From Pagrus major (taxonomy: Eukaryota; Chordata; Actinopteri; Spariformes; Sparidae), in contig NC_133230.1 of NCBI RefSeq assembly GCF_040436345.1, positions 23,694,197 through 23,758,196 of the forward strand: DNA of 64,000 bases, read 5' to 3'. The notes beneath the pieces were generated by a model, which was given only the letters and a program-made list of their open reading frames with translations, was not told the DNA's origin and did no database searches. Both the position numbers and the translations under genes were made by a program. Positions 51,318-62,369 of the stretch are shown one piece after another. Each line of letters opens with the position of its first letter. The stretch's first letter is position 1.

Positions 51318-53278
51318 GCAAAACAGAGGCGAGTCAAAGCAAAGGAGGCAAAGGACACCATGTGTGTGTGCGTGGTGAGTATGTATGATGTGCAAATCAG
51401 CCCAGAGCTTTTTGGCACAATGGTTCGTGCATCCTGTAGTCAGCCCACTGACCCATGGTTAAGATTCCTGCATATGTGAGGACCTAAGAACTGCTTGAAT
51501 CATTCTGTTTATCAGGCTTTGGTGGAGAGAGAAAGAAGATTAAAAATGTTCTCATGTAAGATCCTACTATGAAACTTGCAATCTGAAATATTTATCAGTG
51601 TGTCAGTGTTGGAATACAGCCCCATCAGTCAAAGAGGCATGCATTAGGATGGGTAGTGCCAGGTGTAAAATACATAGCCTGTCATGCAAAGTGTAGCTCT
51701 CTGCTTTTTTGTTTATTCACTGCCTAAATCTCATCTCCTCTGTGGTTTTAAAACAAGTACAAACTTGAATTACATTTCTCTTACAAAGAGTAATGATGAA
51801 TATGATCATTAGATGACTATTATGAGCTGTTTATGGACACCCCAGTGGTTTTGGCAGCTGCTGAAGGGAATAAAACCATAACGCTTAATGCCTCTGGGCG
51901 TTCGTTTTTATGAGCGACAACAACATTTCATTAATGCCCCATCATTTGGATAACGATCTCGCTTTAAACTCATTTGTGTTCTTGTATGAAGAGTTTTCTG
52001 AGCCTGTGTCTGACGCTGTTTGTGACTCTAGGTCGCCTGATGTTCATAACACGGCCAATTTTCTCTGTGCTGATATTAAATTTGTTTGCAAAAGCAAAGG
52101 TGTTCTGCTGTTCAAATATCATTCTTTAGTTTGAGATTTCACAAAAGCATGAACGGTAAAACATCTGCATGTGTCTCCCTCTGAAGCGACTATTTCAGTT
52201 TGTTAATAAGCTTAAAATTGAGCTCCCTGGCATACTATATATGAAATTATGGCCAAATGAATGCAGGTCCAATGCAGTGGTATATTCCTGCTGGAAAACT
52301 CTGCAGCCACAATTTACAATCACAAAGAATGCAACTTAAAGTCAAAATCGCTGCATAAAAACAGTCAAGTGTGGTCTACAAGCTGGTCACGATTTCTCCT
52401 CACCCACCAAGCCATTATTGTTTCATAGCAGCTACTTCCAGCAGTCGTACCAGCACCTTTTCTGCAATCGTCGAAACACCTCACAAGATCTGTGGGGACT
52501 GGATGCACTCGTTAAAATCACGCTTCACTGCTTAATCCTTTCTTGTTTTGTCATTTTCACTTAATCAGAGAAGGAATGGGGGAGAGGAGGTGAGAGCAGC
52601 GTGCTGGAGCTTTTGAAGAAAAATATTGATTGGTCTTTCGGGTGAGAAATGAAAAAAACATTTTGACAGAGGAATTCCAAATTTTAGAACCAGGCGGTTG
52701 AAATAAGGATACTATACTATTAATTGAAAGACAAGTCTGACAGGAGATAGAAGGGGAGACGAGGTGTGTAAAAATATATGATGATGTGCCGTAGAATTGG
52801 GTGTATGTGGAACATGCATGAGGGCTGTGAGACAAAGACTCACGAGAGACGGAGAATCAGGTGTTTGAAACAGATATGACACTATCTGAGAGGCAAGAGG
52901 TTTACTGACTTTCAGCCTTTCAGAAACTCAAGGCATTCAACAACAACTGTTAGGCTATATCCAATATGTGACCAAATAAAAACATATCCAGTCCAATATA
53001 TTCTCTTTTCTATACGTTAAGTCTTTCAAAGGAATCACTCACATCTTTCCGGCAGCACATCCTCCGCTGCTCTCATTAAAGTAAAAGGCTACATTAAAAA
53101 TACATGCTGAGACCTCTCAGACATGCACTTGTGCACACATGACTCTATTTCCCCTTAAATCCAGGTCATGCCTTCAAAAAGTGCTCATTCAATCACTCAT
53201 GATTCTCTAGAGACTGTGAAAACGCAAGCCACTTATGTAAAAGAGAGAAAAAAAAAAGAAAAAGCCAAACATACTCAC

Positions 53279-53880
53279 AGTTGACTTTCATCAGATCTCA
53301 CGGTCCTCTGTTCAATGGCAGAATGTGTCTCCTGGCGAGAGCAAAGTTCATAGTTAATCCCTTTGTTTTGCCTGGGAAGCCTTCAGGTCAAGTGCGGCGC
53401 TGAGGAACAGGATCACAACACAGTTGGAGGGAGGATGGTGGTGGATGAGAAATCCTGCTGACTTTGACCCTTGCATGCCAGAGGGGAGCACAGAGGCAGA
53501 GGGGAAAGAGGACGAAGAGTAGGAGGAGACGTGGACACCAGAAGGCTGCGGTCATCCCTGCTCGAGAGGCGCAGAGCACAGCATCACGTCCCCCATCAGC
53601 TGCTCAGTGCGTCCACCTTGTGTCCAGATGAGAAAAGTATCCTCAAGTTGCAGGGCATCCTTCCTCAGTCATTCATAAATTAGTAGAATCTGCTCAAGAG
53701 CTAAAGAAAGAGAGAGAACTTTTCCTCCCACTGTGAGCTGAGCTGGAGGAAGTGTGCCGCCTCTCAGCCAAGTTGAAGCAGAATGTCACTGAGAGGCTGC
53801 CTGACGCCTGAGCCAAGTCACTGCTAGTGCCACTCTGCTGCTGCCGCTGCTGCCGTTGCATCTACTCTGGCTGACAGACA
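53279..53880 (-). other. Candidate first exon and promoter region of chrm5
   Basis: On the minus strand the region ends at a consensus donor (CT|GTGAGTATG) at 53279. It is more GC-rich than its surroundings, with CTG/CCG-type triplets at 53838-53860. It lies upstream of chrm5 in the correct orientation and pairs with the acceptor at 45101. The 5' limit is a guess. It contains an open frame (53388-53552) starting MTAAFWCPRLLLLFVLFPLC that resembles a signal peptide but is probably a leader ORF or chance. Transcript evidence is absent. Confidence 0.4.
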
Positions 53881-54779
53881 CAGATGTAGCTGACGCTAGC
53901 TTGCTGGGAGGAGAAATTCCCATAGGGCTGAATGGTTCATCATGTTTCGGGACAGTGAGCATGCAGCTCAGACCACAGAGTGTGAGAGGGAGGAAGGAGA
54001 GGTTTATGGGGGAGGAAAGGAGGTGGCCGGGTGGCTTCCAAGGGGTGTATTTTGGAAGGTGTGGGGGCAGGAGGGTGTGTGTTTAGTCAGACCAGTAAAT
54101 CCAAATCCTGCTTTTGTGTGTGTCACATAAACTATTAATTACCTCCAATAGCATGTCTTTTGTCTGTGTTTTATAGAAAAGCAAGAGGAGACAGCCATCA
54201 CCACTCCCGGCTCTCTCGCTGTTTGAACTGAAGCAGCGTGGCAATCAGCAAGCCCATCTGCAGAGCATAAAACACCACCGCTGCCTTTGTGCCCACACAG
54301 GAGAGCGCTGACATGGCTTGGCCAGATAAGCAGACCACAGAAGTGACAGATGTTTTTCACGGGGCCCTTTGTATGTGCGTGCATGCGCATATACAACATG
54401 CATGTCATTGTGCTGATTGGGGAATTATTCGCTGGGCATTAGGCGGCTGCCCTGGATGGATCGGTGTAAAGTCCTTATATATTTTAATCCGGATGATGAG
54501 CGCTGATCTGTTCCATGAGCTCCCATCAAATCAGCAGTCAGATACGCTAATATATCCAGTTGCTGCCAATATATTGCTTTGTACTGGAGGTATTTTCCTC
54601 TCATTACCATCCTGATGGTCTGGACCCCACTAAAGGATTGCAAGAAAATTCCTGAGCCAGGAAATAAGAATTTAAAACATGTTTGCTACACGTTCTCTAT
54701 TTTATCTAATTTTCTCTTATTTTTTTCATGTGAAATACTGGATAGTTTCACATCTTCAGGCCTCTAAAAAACAATTTGA

Positions 54780-54893
54780 GGCTAAATGGCTTGTATCTCA
54801 CATACAGTAGGCAAGCCAGCACAATGTATACATGTACACATTGCTTTATTTTAAAGGGTCACGAGCCAAAAAGGTTGGGAACCACTGTTCTAA
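54780..54893 (+). repeat. Repeat fragment ending GGTTGGGAACCACTG
   Basis: The end motif GGTTGGGAACCACTG, preceded by AAAGGGTCACGAGCC, is typical of a common decayed interspersed repeat. A reverse-oriented, mutated version of the motif (CAGTGGTGCCCAACCTT) is at 17022-17038. Confidence 0.5.
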
Positions 54894-54936
54894 TACATTA
54901 CAAACTAAATAAAAAATGGTGTGTGTGTGTGTTTAC

Positions 54937-55233
54937 GTGAATCCACATAGAAGTTAGGCGCCTCTTTGTTGGAAGCCACTCCCACTCCCACACCCCCTTT
55001 TAGCCAGTTGGGATGAACACCTCGGCTCATGGCCAACCTTTCCTCATAAATCTTGTGCAAACCAAATTTTTTGGCAATAGGCCCCTCCCATTGCCACGCC
55101 CCCTTTTATCAAATTGGCACGAACACAAAAACGCACACACACACTTGATGTCAGTGCCAGTTTTCTGCCAAAGGGTGTGGACATTTTTGATGACTGACTG
55201 ACCCTTGACAGAGCAACCTATAAAGAAGTTATC
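54937..55233 (+). repeat. Interspersed repeat, copy B (pair with 30990-31293)
   Basis: It carries the ordered blocks GTGAATCCACATAGAAGTTA, GCCACTCCC...CCCCCTTTTA, CTTGTGCAAA, AGGCCCCTCCCA and GAGCAACCTATA in common with the copy in the acp7 intron. It is preceded by a GT microsatellite (54919-54932). Confidence 0.55.
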
Positions 55234-56812
55234 GCAGACAGATCTGCACAGGGGGGCACCATGAACACACAAATACACAGTGTAACTGTACAATTTAAGA
55301 AAGCTAACCGTTTCCATTTAGTAGTATTAATTATGAAGAGAAAAGTCGGTGGCAGAATTCATTTTTGTTGCCGCTTTTGGTGTCACTTTTGCAGATCAGA
55401 CATCACAAAGTGCTTCACATTAAAAGAAAAAGGAAAGATGCAAAATAGAAAAAAAATGAAGAAGTAATGAATAAATTAAAGATAGATCAAATTGAAATTT
55501 TAAGCTGGAGTTGCAGTGATAATAAGATCGGATGTGTGGGAAATAAGCTGCTCGTTGCCCTGTGGAGCAGAGGGGCTGGTTAGTAAACGATAGATAGACG
55601 ACACTCTCTCCTATACTTCATATTGACATTTGTCATAATGCAGCTCCTAACACCGAAATGATTTTGCGAATGGGTCAGGGCTATATGCTGATGCCATCAT
55701 GATTGATGCGTTTCATGAAAATCCAACCACATCTGTTTCACAAAGCGCACCGTATATTCCCACTCGCTCGCCCCTCCACCTTCCACATCGCCTGACAGTC
55801 TAATCTAATGCCATTTCCAGGCAGCAGGCCAAAGGACAGACACCTGGCTCATCATTACAGCTGAATTGCTGACCGACACAAAGTTTAGAGCGTGGCCATA
55901 ATTTATTTTATCTGCTACATTCACATATCAACACAAAGGTGTGCACGCCCATGTGCGACTGCCTTACAAGCCAATTCGTATTGATTATATTTGCAGGATA
56001 TGTCTTATTGATTAAATCGCAAAAGTCTATTAGAAGAAATGTCAAACCTATGCATTATTAACTTTCTAATTAAATTTGCAGCTAAAAACTGATAATAGCT
56101 CAGTAACTGAAATGAAGGATGTGACCTTCAACACTTAAGACAAAAAATTATGGTTTTCCAATACACCTCACTGAACCAGAAGTGCCTATTTTCCAGACAT
56201 CTTTTAGATTTTTATAATCCCTGCTTCAACCGTTTAAATACAAAACAATATCCAAGGCCTCTGATGACAGCAAATGATGGCAGGTGTCAGGGATCATTCA
56301 GGTATCCTCCTCTCTGCTCATCTGCATCGTAAAGGCATGGCTGTTTTTTTTCCACAGGTCACTGTCTGATCCCCACATGCCTGTGAGATAGGCGAGATGG
56401 GGGAGGACATCAACACAGCCAGAGATAGATTACATCTGTCCACAGTCCACAGGGGCTTGCTTATCTCCTGACCCAATTGTGCACCCATATGCTGGCAATA
56501 ATAATAATAAAAAAAAAAGATCAGCCTCTACATGATGCAATTCTATTATCTTTCTCCTCTCTGTTTTCCCTGTCCGTCCATGCTCAATCTGAAACAATCT
56601 GTGGTTGGAGTAGAGGTTCGTTCCTGTTAAATCAGCTTCATTTATGCTTTGTCAATCAGCAGCCCATTCATTCCTATGAGAATTTCCTTTACTGGATTTC
56701 TGATGTGTCCATTTTTTTTTTCAATCCAGAATATGCCTAAATGCATTCAACTTTTTTTTATGTTTATAAGTTAAGGCAGACCAGGAAGTTAGCATCAACA
56801 CGAACTAGCTAA

Positions 56813-57147
56813 TAGGGGTGTAAATCGAAAGTTTCATCACGATTCTTTGGACAACGATACAATATTTGCCGTTATCACAAAGTCTGCCACGGTTTTGATT
56901 CGATCCGATACAGGGACCTGCATCGATCACATTTTTATTAACTCACAAAAAGCAACTAAAATATGGAGATGGAAAACAATCTATTGTTTTTCATAAAAAG
57001 AAAGCACTGTTTCGAAAGGAGTTGCACATGGACGGAAACGGTGACACAGACGTGCTGCTGGAATTTCAAAATAAAGGCGATGCTATTTTGAATCGTTGAT
57101 AACTGAATTGATATATCAATCCAGATCAATGTATCATTTCACCCCTA
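56813..57147. mobile_element. Non-autonomous element with TAGGGGTG ends
   Basis: The left end TAGGGGTGTAAATCG and the right end TTTCACCCCTA are inverted repeats. The interior has CGATAC, GATCCGATAC and CATCGATCAC motifs. It is about 335 bp and has no coding frame. Such ends are common in fish hAT-type MITEs. Confidence 0.55.
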
Positions 57148-58584
57148 CTACCTGACTGAGAGATGAAACAAGACAGCTCTATTTACTTTTGTGTATACAT
57201 AACGTTAGCGGTTCATTCGTCTTTTAAAATAATATTTCACAAAACTGGTTACACACCTGGCAAGCCAACCAGTTGGACAGAACTAAGTGGAAACGAGGCG
57301 TTAGATAACCACTGCTCTTACACTTTGTTGTTGTTGTTGTCATTATCTTAATTAGATCCCTAACCACTATGAAAATCCAGCAGAATGACCATGCTGACAT
57401 GATCAATGGCTCACTTCAGAGCCCCTTTTAATCTAGTTGATCCCGGGCATACGCGTCTCTCCACGCTGGCTGACAGAATCGACTTCTGTGATGTCCCTCT
57501 CCCTTCAAGGCTTTCATGTGCAACAAATGTTTATCCTCAGTCCTTTTTTTCCCCCGTTCCCCTCCGGCCCTGAGCAACAACTCCCGTTTGACATAATGAT
57601 TTGCCAATACCTTGTACTGTTTCAGTAGATTTACAAGTCCCCCTAATGTGGAGCTCGCTGTTATCCCCGTGCAGAGAAGACTGGTTTGTTTTGAGCCCTT
57701 AGATGACAGAAGACACAGAGTTTTCCCCGCCTCAAGCAATTTGCTGCACAAATACCTTGTTTGTTTTGATAATGGTGTGATTTTTAAGAAACTTATCCAA
57801 TATTTGATCTAAGCTACAAAATGAAAGCTATGTTTAGGCTCATGAATATATAAGCGCTTACCGGAATTAGAATCAAGCAGCAGGATCCATGTCACTAACG
57901 AACAGTAAGCAAGTGAACCGCCAGCTCTGTACACCTACTCCATGTACCAATCAGCTGTGTCTGGGTGGCACATGAGCTCTCCCTCTCTACAATGCAACTT
58001 TAATGTTGCCTTGACAGAGGAGATTAGGTGGTGGGCAGCTTTGATTGAGCTGTTATTGTGGACCCGTGGTTTGCACTCCCTTAAGGACACCCAACACCGA
58101 CTGCTCAGACACTCCTGCGTCAACAATGCTGACCTTGTCTGGACGAGACCTGGGCTAACCTGTGCACGTGTGGGATATATACCTGTGCGAGTGTGTGTCA
58201 GGAATAAGGAATAACCCCTATCAGTAAAGCTTTGGACAGACACAGCACATGACAGTTTAATTACTTCGTACATAATACATGCCATCTCATATAATCAGAT
58301 TACAATTAAGGAGCCAAATACATTTTCATCCTGAAACAAACTTAATTTAACAACAGACATGATATAGAATGGTGCAGTGGCTACTCATCATACTCAAATG
58401 ACAATTCCATTTTATTTTTTGTTGTTATTTTTCTTCTTTATTTATTTGTCTGTTTGATTTAGAAAATCACGCATCAGTTATGCCATCTTATATAACGGCT
58501 GTTTCTTTTTTGTAGCGGTGGAATACCATCAGGACGTTAAGAATATGTTGTCTGTTGAAGGAGGTGGTCCAAAATGTGGTCAAG

Positions 58585-59045
58585 TATGCTTATTATCTCA
58601 TGCTGTGAATTAGATGAGCAGACTGATGCCACTTTTATGCGAATGCAAGAAGTTAGTTAGCTTAGCTTAGCAAAAAGACTGGCAACAAGGGGAACAGCTG
58701 ACCTGGCTCTGTTTGAAGGTAACAATTCGGAAACCAACACCTCTTAAACTCAAGAATTCAATCCCTATAAAAACTGAAGTGTAAAAATGACAATTTTTGG
58801 TTTTACAGGGGATTATGTGCAGGACTACTTCTTGACCGGGCACAGTGAGTTCCTGGAGTCTTATCGTCCCAGGAAGCTGCCAAGCAATTCATTAATTGGT
58901 GAGCTTTTAAAGTGCCAATTTTTTTGTGTACCTATGGATAGGACCAGGCTAGCTGTTTCCATTTGTTCCCGGTCTTTATGCTCAGATAACAGCTATGGCT
59001 CCAGCTGCATATTTACACATATAAGAGTAGTGTCAATCTTCTGAT
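58585..59045. mobile_element. Fold-back repeat with AGCTTAGCTTAGC arm
   Basis: The left arm (AGCTTAGCTTAGCAAAAAGA ... GAACAGCTGACCTGG) is the approximate reverse complement of the right arm (ACCAGGCTAGCTGTTTCC ... CGGTCTTTATGCTCAG). About 200 bp separate them. Single fragments of the same family lie at about 32631-32799, 40068-40165 and 61270-61370. Confidence 0.55.
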
Positions 59046-61207
59046 TAACTTGAATGCTAGCTGTCAGGAATAATATAATATCCTGTGGTAGCTGCCACGA
59101 AATTAAAGTTAGAAGCCACAATCTAAAGATTGTTTGGGTAAATGTCTCTATTTCAAAGTAATTACATTTTATTTACAGGGTACAAGGTGTAAAACAAAGC
59201 AGTCCCTTGCTCATCCTTCACAAAGTAAATATTTAGTGTGTTGTCTGTAATATGTAACATTATTATTATTATTTCTATATAATTACACAGTGCCGTCTTT
59301 CACATGCTAAACAGAAAAATGAAGACCAAGTGTAAATAAAGGTGCAGGATTTAGTTTTTGCTAGAAGACGCTCTGACCTGAAGCTGGAGACCTCTGCATA
59401 AAGCCAAATAAGCCTGGCTACCATGTTAGGGTTAATTATAAGTTACTTTACGGGCTAACTCCTGCACACAAACAGTACATTGATTCTGGCACCTTACCTC
59501 TCCACATGCACTTTAAATCCATGGCAAATAGTCACTAACCCAAGCTCAGTAGCATGGTCCCTACAAGCAGCTAGCATGCTCACACACAGTGCAATGCTGG
59601 CCATGAAGACTCTCCCCGTCCACCGATTTGACAGGTATCCACTGGTATGTACAAGATAGTTACAGTGTCATTTGTGGGCTGCAACGCCATGTTTATCTCC
59701 ATCTGAAGAATTTAATTAAAGAACAAAAAGAAGAGACAGGAAAAGAAAATAGACGAGGAAATTAACATTCAGCACAGGTGAACGTGCACATTCACAGGTG
59801 CATATTTGCAGAAAGAAAATAGCAAGAAAGCAAATCTTTATTAAATTTTCCCTTCCATTTCCCATTAGCGACGTCACTGAGTCACCCTTGTCCTTGTTTA
59901 TATAGAATGCGCTCATGTGCATACTGACGCAGATCCTGTTGTGGACACTGTGTACAAGATGTCCAGACTCTCTGCCTATCAGGTCGTCCAGTCACCGTCC
60001 GTCTGAATTATTGGTTGCCTAGAAAGGGTGTCAAGGCTTCAAATGAGCTCGGCTGATGCCGCGGGGAATCTTATCAGCAGCAGCCAAATTTTCACTGTGA
60101 GAGGAGAGAAAGAAGATCAAATACCTTTTTAACAAAGCTTGCCCCAGTCTGACCCCAAAGAGAGAGTGGGAGAGAAAAAGCAACTGATAATGATTGATAA
60201 AAATGCATCCAATATCTGCTCACTCACGCCTTCTGACTCTGCTTGTCTGTCTGGGCACTGCCCTGCTCTCATGTTGGGCTGGCTCTGCAGGGCTGTCTGT
60301 GTCTTTTTAATTACTGTAATTCAGGACCACCTGCAGAATGCCTCCATCTGCCTCTGTCTGAGGTGAGAGGTGGAAAAATCCTCAAAGAGACAAGGTCCTA
60401 CCTCCCTAACCGCAGTGAGACAGATCCATACTGTTATAAATCACCCTCTGTGGACAAGGAGAAGCCTAGTACTTTCAAATCTCCTTCATTTTCTATTCTG
60501 CAGAGAAAACTTGTACTCACAGTTCATCCCAGTAACTCCAAGATGACAAAGCTCGTTGATGAGATGGTGTTCATCCCCAGGACATCGTTCTAATCTGCTT
60601 TACTCCCATGCAATGTTAACCCTAATAACAGGGATATTCTCATGCAATATCCCGAGGTATAATATTTTTCAGTGAAACATGCTAGGGTGGATGAATCCAG
60701 TGTTTCTCAATGTGGAAAATCTATAAGCCACAAGCCACAGTTTCTGCTAATGCTGGTTTATGGGAGCTGACGGTTTTCTCCACAAGGGAAAAATCATGTC
60801 TTCTGCTCGGTCAGTGGCGAAGAAAAAGATGTATCGTTTACATCATTTAGAGGAAGAGAATGCATATAATCATAACAATCTTGAGAGACTTTTAATATTA
60901 AATATATGTATACTGTGTAGTGTATATGCATGTATAAACAGTATATATAAACATAGATTCCTTGCAAATGTATTTTTGATAGTCATTTGTGCTTTTCCAA
61001 AAAAGACCCTTATCATACAAATACAAGACAAAACACAATGTATACTAGTCTTGCACTATAGCCATTTACAGCATATAACCAGGCTATTGTCATTGTGTAT
61101 ATTTAGTAATACATTTAGTATGGTCTAATTAAAACAGAATTGCTATTAATATTTTCTTATTTTAGTCTTATTATCTACATCATACGTTGTTTGTTTTGTG
61201 ATTTATG

Positions 61208-61275
61208 TGCTGCTGTAACGCCGCAATTTCCCTTTTATTAATAAAGTAATCTATCAATCCATCTCTATCTCTGGT
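61208..61275 (+). mobile_element. LINE 3' tail
   Basis: GCTGCTGTAACGCCGCAATTTCCCTTTTATTAATAAAG-type text followed by degenerate ATCTATCAATCC/ATCTCTATC repeats is the usual 3' end of fish L2/Rex-like LINEs (read as blocks; the full string is not given). Nothing of the ORF remains. Confidence 0.55.
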
Positions 61276-61370
61276 ATTTTGACATTTTGGTAAATATGCT
61301 TATTCATTTTTCATTTATTTTTTTATGAGAGTGAGATGAGAAGATGAAGATACCACCCTCAATCGTGTTC
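61270..61370 (+). repeat. Interspersed repeat fragment
   Basis: TTTGACATTTTGGTAAATATG, then GAGTGAGATGAGAAGATGAA and GATACCACCCTCAATC, match the order of blocks in the 32631-32799 and 58585-59045 family. Confidence 0.45.
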
Positions 61371-61950
61371 ATGTAATATGAGGCTACAGTTAGCCTAGCT
61401 TTCTCTAAAAGGTACAAATGAATAAAGCTCGCTATTTAATTTACTACTTGAAAACTTCACTGTGACAACAAAACTCCTCGAGGTCACTGCGTCCTACCAG
61501 TAAATAGTCCAGCACATAACCCCTTGTAAAACCATAACTTGTTGATTTAACAGTTTGTTTATTTTTTGGACATAGATATGATGTGATTATCAATGAGCTT
61601 TAAAGGTATTAGTATGGATTTTGTTACCTTTTCGTAGGGCTGTTTCCAGGATTAATGCAAAATTAAGCTAACTATCTTCCTGCTTCAGATTTATTTTGAA
61701 AAGGCTGATGTGGTGGGGTATCAGATCACATTTTGGCTAAAAATGCCAAGATTTTAGCTTGAGACTGGGCTGAAATACACCCATCCTATGTGTTTTTCTC
61801 TGAGTCCAGGCCCTAAACTACGGAAGCCCTAAAGGGCCATGCATTCATACATTTTATTTCCTCCGTTTTCCCGTGATAACGAGTTAATTTTATTTGTTTT
61901 CTCGAGATCTCGAGTTATTATCTCGAAATAACAACTGCTGTTTTCCCAAG

Positions 61951-62092
61951 ATAACGAGATAATTTTCTCGAGATCTCGAGATAACGAGATAATTTTCTCG
62001 AGATCTCGAGATAACAAGATAATTTTCTCGAGATAACGAGATAATTTTCTCGAGATCTCGAGATAACGAGATAATTTTCTCGAGATCTCGAG
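61951..62092. repeat. 30-bp palindrome-containing tandem array inside the element
   Basis: Units begin ATAACGAGATAATTTTCTCG and end AGATCTCGAG. Full copies are at 61951-61980, 61981-62010, 62033-62062 and 62063-62092, with a shortened 22-bp copy at 62011-62032. The first copy and part of the second belong to the left TIR. The open frames seen across it are repeat artefacts. Confidence 0.85.
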
Positions 62093-62147
62093 ATAACGAA
62101 ACTTTGTTTTCCCGAGATAACGATATAATTAATTCGAGATCTCCTCA

Positions 62148-62369
62148 TTAACTACATAGCTGGTCAGCTATGTAGTTAACGACAACATCAGGCTCACTTA
62201 GATTGCGCCGCCGATATAGCTGAAGCCTTGCTAACTGTCTTTTTAGATTACGTACACTAATGTGTATATTATCTGTAATAGCAAGGCATAATGCTATTTC
62301 AGCCTGTGTCAGGCCTTGATTGAAAACATATGTGACGTGGTGATTGATATGCTCCTGCTCCTCTGACAT
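62148..62369 (-). pseudogene. N-terminal fragment of IS3EU-like transposase
   Basis: An open frame of 73 codons starts at the ATG at 62369 and runs to TAA at 62148. Its sequence includes LTQAEIALCLAITDNIHISV and VRNLKRQLARLQLYRRRN, a helix-turn-helix pattern like the start of fish transposases with an integrase-type core. It stops right after IADQL, where the family would continue into a linker and the DDE core; these are absent. The stop sits in one arm of a 14-bp inverted repeat (62148-62161 and 62166-62179), which probably marks the deletion junction. Function, if any, would be DNA binding only. Confidence 0.65.

Larger units (their letters stand above)
45101..53278 (-). other. Presumed 5' UTR intron of chrm5
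   Basis: This spans from the acceptor just upstream of the receptor exon to a GTGAGTATG donor on the minus strand at 53278. No coding exon is seen within it. It contains a truncated LINE, an IS3EU-like short element, a decayed repeat at about 49735-49960, and CA and GAA microsatellites, each listed separately. The rest is unique sequence. Confidence 0.45.

Noticed and set aside
60243..60593. 116-codon open frame on the plus strand
   Set aside because: It does not resemble any family I know and has no supporting splice sites or start context.
61829..62148. Open frames with repeated SRDLEKI-like peptides, and a CRISPR-like look to the array
   Set aside because: The frames are translations of the 30-bp tandem repeat. 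The copies are contiguous without unique spacers, so it is not a CRISPR array.
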